A stretch of 9,858 bases of DNA, taken from the NCBI GenBank assembly GCA_002701765.1, contig NZXB01000005.1, positions 1 to 9,858 of the forward strand, given 5' to 3'. Positions 1 to 5,140 of this stretch are shown piece by piece (position 1 is the stretch's first letter; each line of letters starts with the position of its first letter). The translations under genes and the position numbers were made by a program. This stretch comes from Porticoccaceae bacterium. GTDB lineage: Bacteria > Pseudomonadota > Gammaproteobacteria > Pseudomonadales > Porticoccaceae. The notes under the pieces are model-generated. The model ran no database searches and had not been told where the DNA came from. It saw only the letters and a list, made by a program, of their open reading frames with translations.

Positions 1-134
1 TTTAAAATTGTCTGAGATGCAGACAAAAAAAACATAAACATAATATGGAAGATGTTTTCAAATAGAGGTATTGTATTATATGATGTTATTAATTAATGGG
101 AAAAATCTATTATCCTACAAATTTTATTTTTTGA

Positions 135-713
135 ATGATTAAATATACAAAAATATCTATCAACTCAATTTCAAAATATACACTTTTAAACATTTTTTTG
201 CTTATATTTTCTTTATTTATTAATAATGTTTCAGCCTCTGAATTAGACAACCTTTTTTTTAAATTAAAAAATGCAAGTGACAAAAATATAGCTAAACATT
301 ATGAAAGTAGAATTTGGAAATATTGGCTTTTAGATGGATCAAATGAAACAAGCAATCTTCAAATGCAGAGAGGAGTGAATTTATTACAAAGTGGTGAATT
401 AAATAATGCTCTTAAAATATTTGAAAGTTTGACAAAAAAAGAACCGCGTTGGGCTGAGCCAATTAATAAAATTGCAACAATAAAGTTTTTGATGGGTGAT
501 TACTTGGGTTCTGTTAATGATATTAAACTTACTCTTCAATTAGAACCTAGACATTTTGGTGCTATTTCGGGTCTTGTTCAAATTAATATTCACCTCAAAA
601 ATTATAATGAGGCTCTTAAAAATATAGATTATGTTTCAAAAATTCATCCTTTTATAAATATACAACAGCTTAGGCCTCATATTTTAAAGCTAATAAAAAA
701 ATCCTCGATATAA
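135..713 (+). CDS. Exported tetratricopeptide-repeat protein
   Basis: This 192-residue protein has a hydrophobic N-terminal segment (about residues 16-31) followed by a signal-peptidase-I-like VSA|SE site near residue 34, so it is probably periplasmic. The mature part starts with a helical stretch (LDNLFFKLKNA, 37-47) and carries about three TPR-like units at roughly 73-106, 107-140 and 141-174. Typical TPR spacing is visible in 'RGVNLLQSGELNNALKIFE' and 'MGDYLGSVNDIKLTLQLEP'. The arrangement signal peptide, LDxLF, IWxxW, TPRs and EPRHFGA matches a conserved alphaproteobacterial TPR family that I recognise from memory; its role is unknown, presumably a protein-interaction scaffold in the envelope. 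The ATG at 135 is the only start that keeps the full signal peptide; no clear SD is visible. It is a single gene that converges with the genes ending at 805. Confidence is high for fold and export and low for function. Confidence 0.85.
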   Translation: MIKYTKISINSISKYTLLNIFLLIFSLFINNVSASELDNLFFKLKNASDKNIAKHYESRIWKYWLLDGSNETSNLQMQRGVNLLQSGELNNALKIFESLTKKEPRWAEPINKIATIKFLMGDYLGSVNDIKLTLQLEPRHFGAISGLVQINIHLKNYNEALKNIDYVSKIHPFINIQQLRPHILKLIKKSSI

Positions 714-804
714 TTTTAATAATAAAATTTTTTGCTAAATTTATTCTCATTAAATTCAGATTTTTATTAAAAAAATACTTAATTTTAAGACGCAAAGATT
801 GAAT

Positions 805-1047
805 TTAAAGTTTTAAGAGCTTTAATACTTCAAGTTTGGTATCTAAAATTATTTTAAAATCAATTTTTTGTTTTTCTGCAAAAGCTTTTTCTTGTTCAAA
901 ACAACTAAAACAAAGTTCAACCATTCTTCCTTTTTTTGATTCAAATATTTTAGTAGGAATTGTTTCTTTTAAAAAATCAGGGTGAGGGTTTTGGGTTCTT
1001 TTGCACCACATGCATTTTGCATTAATTTTATTATACTTAAAAGTCAT
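805..1047 (-). CDS. Small CxxC/CxxC putative zinc-binding protein
   Basis: This 80-residue cytosolic protein has two cysteine pairs, C12-x-x-C15 (CMWCKR) and C46-x-x-C49 (CFSCF), separated by 30 residues. This is the usual layout of a four-cysteine zinc ribbon. The C-terminal 25 residues are lysine- and leucine-rich and probably helical. I do not recognise the family and assign no function. It starts 15 nt downstream of the sodium-channel stop codon on the same strand, so the two are probably co-transcribed. The gap reads AAGAG about seven bases before the ATG, a weak ribosome-binding site. An alternative is that the cysteines act in redox or iron-sulfur chemistry rather than zinc binding. 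Confidence 0.75.
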   Translation of the reverse strand: MTFKYNKINAKCMWCKRTQNPHPDFLKETIPTKIFESKKGRMVELCFSCFEQEKAFAEKQKIDFKIILDTKLEVLKLLKL

Positions 1048-1062
1048 TAGAGCACTCTTAAT

Positions 1063-1842
1063 TTATTTTTTGTTTAGAATATTCTTGATTTCTTTTAATT
1101 GTTTTTCTAATGATACAATTTTTTTGTACATATCCTCTTCTGACACTTTCTTAACATCTTTACCATCGCTTGATATTTGTTGCATTGCATCTACTATAAT
1201 TCCTATGAATAAATTCAATATTGCGAAAGTTGTAACTAAAATGAAAGGGACAAAAAATATCCACGCTAGTGGGTATTCTTTCATAACTGGCCTAACTATA
1301 CCCATTGACCAACTTTCTAAGGTCATAATTTGAAATAATGTATACATTGAATTACCAATTGTTCCAAACCATTCATAAAAATTTTGACCAAAGAAAGTAG
1401 TTGTTAAAACTGATGAAATATAAAAAATTAAGACTATTATGGTGCCTACTGATAAAATGCCGGGTATTGAAATAAATATTGCTTGTATTATTCTTTTCAT
1501 AGAAGGAACTATCGAAAGCAATCGCAGGGTCCTAAAAATTCTAAAAGCTCTTAAGACTGAAAAAGGTCCGGAGGCAGGAATTAAAGACACAACAACTATT
1601 ATAAAGTCAAAAACATTCCAACCATCTTTGAAAAATTTTAATTTATATACCAAGATTTTTACAATAAGTTCTATTGTGAAAATAGTTAATGCTATTTTAT
1701 CTATTATTGATAAAAATACACCATACTCCAATTTAATTTCAGCACTGGTTTCTAGTCCAAGAGTTATTGCATTAATTATTATAACTAGAGTAATAAAAGT
1801 TATAAAAATCTTATTCTCTACAATTTTTTTTAAAGTTGTCAT
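1063..1842 (-). CDS. Bacterial voltage-gated sodium channel (NaChBac/NavAb type)
   Basis: This is a one-domain, six-transmembrane ion channel of the inner membrane that is expected to assemble as a tetramer and conduct Na+. In 259-residue numbering S1 is about 10-30, S2 44-66 with acidic D48/E58, and S3 76-89 with the WNVFDF motif and D79. S4 is 94-109 with arginines R98, R101, R104 and R107 at three-residue spacing. S5 is about 125-149, followed by a pore helix and the selectivity filter TLESWSM at 174-180, and S6 at about 194-221. The C-terminus (about 235-257) is a heptad-like coiled coil, as in known NavBac tetramers. The filter is identical to the one I recall for NavAb and NavMs, with Glu176 at almost the same residue number. 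I chose the ATG at 1842; a TTG three codons upstream (1851) is the alternative start. No SD is visible. A small CxxC protein follows after 15 nt. Confidence 0.95.
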   Translation of the reverse strand: MTTLKKIVENKIFITFITLVIIINAITLGLETSAEIKLEYGVFLSIIDKIALTIFTIELIVKILVYKLKFFKDGWNVFDFIIVVVSLIPASGPFSVLRAFRIFRTLRLLSIVPSMKRIIQAIFISIPGILSVGTIIVLIFYISSVLTTTFFGQNFYEWFGTIGNSMYTLFQIMTLESWSMGIVRPVMKEYPLAWIFFVPFILVTTFAILNLFIGIIVDAMQQISSDGKDVKKVSEEDMYKKIVSLEKQLKEIKNILNKK

Positions 1843-1860
1843 TAAATTCAAAAATCTAAA

Positions 1861-1890
1861 TTAATTTTTATTGTTTTTAATAAAAATTAA
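1861..1890. repeat. Perfect 12-bp all-A/T inverted repeat in the divergent intergenic region
   Basis: TTAATTTTTATT (1861-1872) and AATAAAAATTAA (1879-1890) are exact reverse complements separated by the six bases GTTTTT. The repeat lies 19 bp upstream of the sodium-channel ATG (minus strand) and about 110 bp upstream of the next plus-strand gene. It could be an operator, a structured 5' leader, or simply chance in very AT-rich DNA. The remaining 1891-2001 stretch shows only a weak promoter-like pair facing right (TTGATT at 1959, 17 bp, TAAATT at 1982), which I do not call. Confidence 0.4.
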
Positions 1891-2001
1891 ATATTTTACA
1901 AGACTAATTAAATTAAAAATAAATTAACCTGTTAAAAACTTTACGTTTTAAAATTATTTTGATTAGATAACTATTAGAAATTAAATTTATGGGCTTAATA
2001 T

Positions 2002-2346
2002 ATGTACGTACGAACGATAAAAATCACTTTTAAAGATAAAATGTCAAAAGAAATGTTTGTAAATTATACTGATACTAAAGCAGATGCAGAAGGAATAAAA
2101 GGTGGTACATTAATGAAACTAATTTTTAGTAATTCAGATGTTATTGCAACGTTAGTACTTATCTTCCCAGATCATAAAACTTTTATGAAAGATCATAATA
2201 GACTTGCAGGTCCAATTATTGATTCATTTAAAGAACAGGGGCTTAAAATTGAATTAAATGACGGAGAAGTATTAGGAGCAACTGCAGTATCTTCTAATTT
2301 TATAAAGACTTTAACCAAAGAAGCCACGTTTTATAAAAATGATTAA
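2002..2346 (+). CDS. Small conserved protein, possible dimeric alpha/beta-barrel fold
   Basis: This 114-residue protein has no signal peptide or membrane segment. Alternating strands and helices can be read: strand 'TIKITFKD' (5-12), helix, strand 'TLMKLIFSNSDVIATLVLIFPD' (about 36-57), helix 'HKTFMKDHNRLAGPIIDSFKEQG', strand 'LKIELNDGEVLGA'. The order resembles ferredoxin-like ABM/stress-response barrel domains, where a conserved Phe/His region follows 'xFPD'. It also loosely recalls the small uncharacterised proteins of marine bacteria named DUF3764, but I cannot confirm that. The ATG at 2002 has no SD within normal range; a second ATG at 1989 is out of frame. It is the first gene of a tightly spaced plus-strand group (gaps of 33 bp, an overlap, then 22 bp). 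Fold is a guess and function is unknown. Confidence 0.7.
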   Translation: MYVRTIKITFKDKMSKEMFVNYTDTKADAEGIKGGTLMKLIFSNSDVIATLVLIFPDHKTFMKDHNRLAGPIIDSFKEQGLKIELNDGEVLGATAVSSNFIKTLTKEATFYKND

Positions 2347-2379
2347 AATTTGTCTTTAACCACTAATAAAATTTGATTA

Positions 2380-2577
2380 ATGAATAATTGGAAAACTGAT
2401 TTTGAAGTGAAGTTTCATCTTGAATTTACCCATGTTAATGGGAAAAAAGAGGCAAAATACAATTCCCTTATTGTTGAGGCTGAAAATGAAGAAAAAGCTG
2501 TTGAAATGGTTACTTATCAATACGAAAATAGTGAGTTTTTAATAATAGATGGGGTTAAAAAAATTTGGAATTATTAA
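2380..2577 (+). CDS. 65-residue hypothetical protein
   Basis: I do not recognise this small acidic soluble protein. It has a strand-like 'DFEVKFHLEF' (7-16), a charged turn, 'KYNSLIVEAENEEKAVEMV', where a strand leads into an EEKAVE helix, and a final strand 'FLIIDGVKKIW'. Such beta-alpha-beta mini-proteins often have a pattern of xxVEAENEExAxE, a recurrent helix-capping motif seen in small phage and bacterial proteins. The ATG start at 2380 lies 33 bp after the previous gene. The last four codons overlap the next gene, which has no ATG start and begins at a TTG inside this one. The reading frame crosses a run of seven A at 2557-2563 just before the stop (see findings). Confidence 0.6.
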   Translation: MNNWKTDFEVKFHLEFTHVNGKKEAKYNSLIVEAENEEKAVEMVTYQYENSEFLIIDGVKKIWNY

Positions 2578-2843
2578 TAAATGAATTATCTGACAAAAAA
2601 TTTGAGGTTATAATTAATGCGGATCAAGAAACTATACACAAAGTATTTATATCTAATCAAACTTATCTAGATCTTACTTCCAAAAAAATATCCAAAAAAG
2701 AACTTGTAAAATTTAGCTTTGAATTTCTTTTAGAAAGAGAACCAAATACAGCTATTCTTTCTTCATTTGATTTAATTCAAATTTCAAAATACTTTCCAGA
2801 ATATTTTACAGAATTAAGACTTTATTGCAGTATGAAAATTTAG
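2565..2843 (+). CDS. 92-residue conserved hypothetical protein, TTG start overlapping the previous gene
   Basis: The core 'ELVKFSFEFLLEREPNTAIL' plus 'FDLIQISKYFPEY' is the recognisable part. From memory, it matches short (about 80-90 residue) uncharacterised proteins of many proteobacteria that share SFEFLLERE...IL..FDL..I..YFPEY. The N-terminal half reads as beta strands (FEVIINA, IHKVFIS) and the C-terminal half as helices, with no signal or membrane segment. The frame has a stop at 2556-2558 and no ATG afterwards, so TTG at 2565 is the best start. The only SD-like sequence is GGGG at 2551-2554, ten bases before the TTG. A 13-bp overlap with the preceding gene suggests translational coupling, unless the A7 run at 2557-2563 joins the two frames. 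It is followed after 22 bp by the GIY-YIG gene. Function is unknown. Confidence 0.65.
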   Translation: MELLINELSDKKFEVIINADQETIHKVFISNQTYLDLTSKKISKKELVKFSFEFLLEREPNTAILSSFDLIQISKYFPEYFTELRLYCSMKI

Positions 2844-2865
2844 ACTCTTTAATTAACTTAATAAT

Positions 2866-3210
2866 ATGCAGTCATATCAATTAAAAATAAAACTAAATAA
2901 AAAAATTAAATTACAGATTGGAAAACTAGGTGAGTTTTTATTAAAAAAAGGAATATACATTTATACTGGTTCTGCAAAAAAAAACATTGATTCAAGAATT
3001 AAAAGACATCTTTGTAATAAGAAAAAACTTCATTGGCATATAGATTATCTTCTTTTAAACAAAAACGTGAAAGTGATAGACGTTAATAAATCAAATAAAT
3101 TTGAATGTGATTTAAACAAAGAAACTGAAGGTGAAATAATTATCCACGGTTTTGGAAGCTCTGACTGTGAAGCAGGTTGTAAAAGTCATTTAAAGTTTAA
3201 ACTATTATAA
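2866..3210 (+). CDS. GIY-YIG (Uri/DUF123-type) small nuclease-like protein
   Basis: This 114-residue protein has the hallmarks of the COG1833 Uri-type GIY-YIG family. They are GIYIYTGSA at 29-37 (GIY...YTG), R44 and H48 after it, HWHIDYLL at 56-63, E80, and [15 protein letters not shown] at 95-109 with C101 and C105. In GIY-YIG enzymes the tyrosines, arginine and a glutamate form the metal-dependent DNA-cleaving centre. This small family is mostly uncharacterised, so actual nuclease activity is inferred. Length agrees with the stand-alone family (about 110-140). ATG at 2866 has no strong SD and follows the previous stop by 22 bp, suggesting one operon with 2002-2843. A perfect 13-bp hairpin begins two bases after its stop codon. 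Confidence 0.85.
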   Translation: MQSYQLKIKLNKKIKLQIGKLGEFLLKKGIYIYTGSAKKNIDSRIKRHLCNKKKLHWHIDYLLLNKNVKVIDVNKSNKFECDLNKETEGEIIIHGFGSSDCEAGCKSHLKFKLL

Positions 3211-3212
3211 AT

Positions 3213-3242
3213 AAGTATTAGCTGTTTTCACAGCTAATACTT
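3213..3242 (+). promoter_or_regulatory. Perfect 13-bp stem-loop between GIY-YIG gene and strong SD
   Basis: AAGTATTAGCTGT (3213-3225) pairs without mismatch with ACAGCTAATACTT (3230-3242) around the four-base loop TTTC. It begins two bases after the GIY-YIG stop and ends two bases before AGGAGGT. It lacks a T-tract on either strand, so it is not a typical intrinsic terminator. It may be a 3'-end stabiliser, a processing site or a leader element. The bases ACTTC (3239-3243) could alternatively pair with GAGGT (3247-3251) across a three-base loop, with one G-T pair. That would hide the SD and unzip the foot of the main stem, so an on/off switch is conceivable but unproven. Confidence 0.7.
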
Positions 3243-3244
3243 CT

Positions 3245-3251
3245 AGGAGGT
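3245..3251 (+). promoter_or_regulatory. Near-consensus Shine-Dalgarno AGGAGGT
   Basis: AGGAGGT is an almost complete complement of the 16S rRNA 3' end, and the AGGAGG core ends six bases before ATG at 3257. It is the strongest ribosome-binding site in the window, where most genes have weak or no SD. It therefore argues that the short ORF starting at 3257 is really translated. Confidence 0.7.
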
Positions 3252-3256
3252 TATAA

Positions 3257-3328
3257 ATGAAAAACATTAATTATTTAAATAATTATCAAAAATTAAGTCT
3301 TAATTCTGTAAATAATAAGGTAACTTAA
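3257..3328 (+). CDS. Putative 23-residue micro-ORF or leader peptide
   Basis: The 23-codon frame encodes MKNINYLNNY-type sequence that is rich in asparagine (7 of 23) and has no hydrophobic segment, so it is neither a signal peptide nor a membrane peptide. I do not recognise it. Support for translation comes from the AGGAGGT site six bases upstream, not from coding length. Its TAA overlaps an ATG (TAATG, 3326-3330) that opens only a four-codon frame. The following 120 bp up to 3449 hold no larger frame. They contain a 16-codon frame at 3346-3396 without SD and a small hairpin at 3393-3409. It could be a leader peptide for the 47-residue membrane protein at 3450, a free-standing small protein, or a chance frame behind an SD-like sequence. 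Confidence 0.4.
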   Translation: MKNINYLNNYQKLSLNSVNNKVT

Positions 3329-3392
3329 TGGCACAAGTTTAAAAAATGCAAAATAACAAGGATTTAAAATTAAAAAAAAGAAATAAGATTAA

Positions 3393-3409
3393 TTAGATTT
3401 ATAATCTAA
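3393..3409 (+). repeat. Short 7-bp hairpin in front of the 47-residue gene
   Basis: TTAGATT (3393-3399) and AATCTAA (3403-3409) are exact reverse complements around TAT. No T-run follows. It sits 40 bp before the start codon at 3450 and may be leader structure, but a stem this short is weak evidence. Confidence 0.3.
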
Positions 3410-3449
3410 ACAACAAACTTTCAACTTTATGAATTTTTGAGGTAATAAA

Positions 3450-3593
3450 ATGGAGAATAAATTTAAAAATTGGCATGTAGCCTTGATAGAAAAAGTTCAA
3501 AAAATAACAGGATTGTCAAATTATCAAATTATATGGCTTAGTTTTCTTGAAGGTTTGTTAATAGGTATATGTTTTGGTTATATACTATTTTAA
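3450..3593 (+). CDS. 47-residue single-span membrane protein
   Basis: This short gene lies in an otherwise gene-poor stretch. The product has a charged, probably amphipathic N-terminal helix (MENKFKNWHVALIEKVQKI) and then a hydrophobic C-terminal span at about residues 27-47 (IIWLSFLEGLLIGICFGYILF) that ends right at the stop. This is the plan of a small inner-membrane protein. The SD-like GAGGT at 3439-3443, seven to eight bases before ATG, supports the start and makes translation likely. 'LSNYQIIWLSFLEGLLIG' reminds me of short conserved membrane proteins in marine alphaproteobacteria, but no function is known. It stands alone or follows the 23-codon ORF; the next gene is on the other strand. 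Confidence 0.65.
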   Translation: MENKFKNWHVALIEKVQKITGLSNYQIIWLSFLEGLLIGICFGYILF

Positions 3594-3624
3594 TAAATAA
3601 ATTACACGTAGTAAAAGTGATTTT

Positions 3625-3924
3625 TTAAAATATATCTTTATAAAAATCATGTTGATCTAGTTGTTTTGGAACTTTTATACCAGTAATTGCCCAGAATTTG
3701 GTTATCATTTCTTCAATATCATTTCTTGTGAAGCGTATTTTAACCCAGGTATTGTTTTTAACCTTTTCTGTTTTAACACCTGGAAGATCAACCGGTAATT
3801 TTGCTCTATTAAAAACAGCACATTCGTATAAATCATCGTCAACAATTTGTGTGAAACTTAAAACATAATAATTATAATCTAATTGACATTTTCCATCGAT
3901 AAATTTTAGTTCATTAAATTTCAT
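3625..3924 (-). CDS. 99-residue hypothetical protein
   Basis: I do not recognise this soluble protein. The N-terminal two thirds read as beta strands: LKFIDGKCQL, YYVLSFTQIVD, LYECAVFNRA and NTWVKIRFTR. The C-terminal third holds a helix (NDIEEMITKFWAI) and a charged tail, which suggests a compact single domain. It has cysteines at 13 and 35 but no CxxC. ATG at 3924 is preceded by the purine-rich AAGAAAAG, a plausible weak ribosome-binding site. It lies 77 bp downstream of the secreted protein gene at 4002-4388 on the same strand and converges with the 47-residue gene. Function unknown. Confidence 0.6.
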   Translation of the reverse strand: MKFNELKFIDGKCQLDYNYYVLSFTQIVDDDLYECAVFNRAKLPVDLPGVKTEKVKNNTWVKIRFTRNDIEEMITKFWAITGIKVPKQLDQHDFYKDIF

Positions 3925-4001
3925 ATTTTATTCTTTTCTTATAAAACTATTTGAATTATTCATAAGTAAATTCTGGTATGATCTCAAAAAATGAATATTA
4001 T

Positions 4002-4388
4002 TTAGAAAAATTTACAATAAAATTTTTCTGGCATTTTTTTTAGTTTTATTGTTCCCTCGCTCAATAATACTGGTTTAAGTTCTCTTGTATTTCTGTCTAG
4101 GTGCCACGCAAAATCCACACCTAGAAATTGATATTTATCTTCAAATAAAATAAATGATGACGGTTTTTGTCCAACCACTTCGCCAATAATAATGAAATTT
4201 CCTTTAATTTTCTTATAAACTTGAGAAAATAAGTTTGTATTTTCTTTTTTAAATTGAAATTCCATCAAATTTGATTTTGATTTATTATAACAAGTTAAAT
4301 TAGCTAGCCTTGTTTCAGCATGTAATTTTGAAGCAAGAATAAAAAAGAAAAGTATTATCAATTTAATTACAATTTTCATTATACTCAT
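4002..4388 (-). CDS. Secreted hypothetical protein with signal peptide
   Basis: The 128-residue precursor has a clear Sec signal peptide: basic start, hydrophobic core at 7-19 (VIKLIILFFFILA) and a LHA|ET cleavage site after residue 24. The mature protein of about 104 residues is probably periplasmic. It contains one early and one late cysteine (C33, C125), which could form a disulfide, and beta-rich stretches (NFIIIGEVVG, SFILFEDKYQFLGVDFAWHL). No family is recognised. Start: ATG at 4388 or the ATG three codons in (4379); both keep the signal peptide, and I used the first. It diverges from the RraA-family gene with 55 bp between starts, so the two may share a regulatory region. Confidence 0.7.
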   Translation of the reverse strand: MSIMKIVIKLIILFFFILASKLHAETRLANLTCYNKSKSNLMEFQFKKENTNLFSQVYKKIKGNFIIIGEVVGQKPSSFILFEDKYQFLGVDFAWHLDRNTRELKPVLLSEGTIKLKKMPEKFYCKFF

Positions 4389-4432
4389 AAATCATACTTT
4401 TTAATAATTTTCAATTAACTAAAGTATAAAAT

Positions 4433-4437
4433 AGGAG
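4433..4437 (+). promoter_or_regulatory. Shine-Dalgarno AGGAG that fixes a GTG start
   Basis: AGGAG ends six bases before GTG at 4444, the ideal distance. It is the reason for accepting GTG as the start of the RraA-family gene. The conserved family N-terminus also begins at this point. Confidence 0.75.
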
Positions 4438-4443
4438 ATAAAA

Positions 4444-5091
4444 GTGGATAAATTAACTGAACGCCTCTCAAAATGCTACGCTAGCGCTGTTCATGATGTA
4501 TTAAGAGAAAAAGGTTTCGAAAATTGTGTCCTCCCTCCAGAAATACAGGCTCTAAAAAGGGGACAAAAATTGTTTGGAGAGGTTTTCACTGTTTCTGGTC
4601 ATATAGATTATACACTTTCAAGACATGAATCACTCCTTTTGTGGTCGCAAGTATTATCAAAAGTTCCAAATAAAAAAGTAATTGTTTGTCAACCTAACAC
4701 TCATTCTGTTGCTCTAATGGGAGAACTATCTGCTCGTGCTCTTATGGTTAAAGAGACTAAAGGATACTTGATGGATGGGCATTGTAGAGATGTTGAAGAA
4801 ATAATAGAGGCAAATTTTCCAGTTTTTTGTAGACTATCTACAGCCGCCGATATAGTTGAAAGGTGGAAATATCACTCTCTGGGTCATCCAATAACTATTG
4901 GTACAGTTACAATTTGTTCGGGGGACTTCATAATAGGTGATATGGATGGCGCAGTTATTATACCTAAAAAGGTTGCAGAAGAGGTTATAACCAAGACTGA
5001 AAAAGTGATGTTTACAGAAAATGAAATGAGAAAAGCAATCTTAAGTGGGATGGATCCTGAACAAGCTTACCTTAAATTTAGAAAATTTTAA
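4444..5091 (+). CDS. RraA-family protein, likely 4-hydroxy-4-methyl-2-oxoglutarate/oxaloacetate-type aldolase
   Basis: The 215-residue protein has the RraA/HMG-aldolase core. GELSARAL is at 93-100 (glycine-rich loop), then YLMDGHCRDVEEI at 108-120 with R115 and D116. The corresponding Arg/Asp pair contacts substrate and metal in known aldolases. Next come FPVFCR at 125-130 and GDFIIGDMDGAVIIP at 160-174, the family signature with acidic D161/D166/D168. Family enzymes are Mg2+-dependent class II pyruvate aldolases or oxaloacetate decarboxylases, and some members instead bind RNase E. The exact substrate cannot be read from sequence. Length is normal for the family. GTG start is supported by the SD at 4433-4437. 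The MATE gene follows 49 bp later on the same strand, and a PF06684 gene lies further on. Confidence 0.85.
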   Translation: MDKLTERLSKCYASAVHDVLREKGFENCVLPPEIQALKRGQKLFGEVFTVSGHIDYTLSRHESLLLWSQVLSKVPNKKVIVCQPNTHSVALMGELSARALMVKETKGYLMDGHCRDVEEIIEANFPVFCRLSTAADIVERWKYHSLGHPITIGTVTICSGDFIIGDMDGAVIIPKKVAEEVITKTEKVMFTENEMRKAILSGMDPEQAYLKFRKF

Positions 5092-5140
5092 TTTGTACAA
5101 TAATTTTTCAATATTCAACTAATCATGGTCATATTAATAA

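Noticed and set aside
10..32. GTCTG-AGATG-CAGAC short hairpin followed by A-run, as a terminator
   Set aside because: Only five base pairs; a T-run in the right orientation is missing on the plus strand, and the flank on the minus strand is not a clean T-tract. The left edge shows no supportable upstream gene.
714..804. Terminator between the convergent TPR and CxxC genes
   Set aside because: The stretch is nearly pure A/T with only weak A/T self-pairing; no stable stem with a T-tract was found.
1001..1864. Plus-strand open frames at 1001-1333 and 1439-1864 opposite the sodium-channel region
   Set aside because: They are antisense to a convincing channel protein, are low-complexity and carry no motif or SD; they mirror the real coding strand.
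2004..2011. GTACGTAC palindrome at the start of the 2002 gene
   Set aside because: Eight bases inside the first codons; short palindromes occur by chance, and no second copy was noticed.
3346..3396. 16-codon frame MQNN... after the 23-codon ORF
   Set aside because: Very short, lysine/asparagine low complexity and without an SD.
4401..4430. TTAATA...TATAAA as a promoter for the RraA-family gene
   Set aside because: The -10-like box lies so close to the SD that the transcript would start inside or after it; the -35 match is poor.
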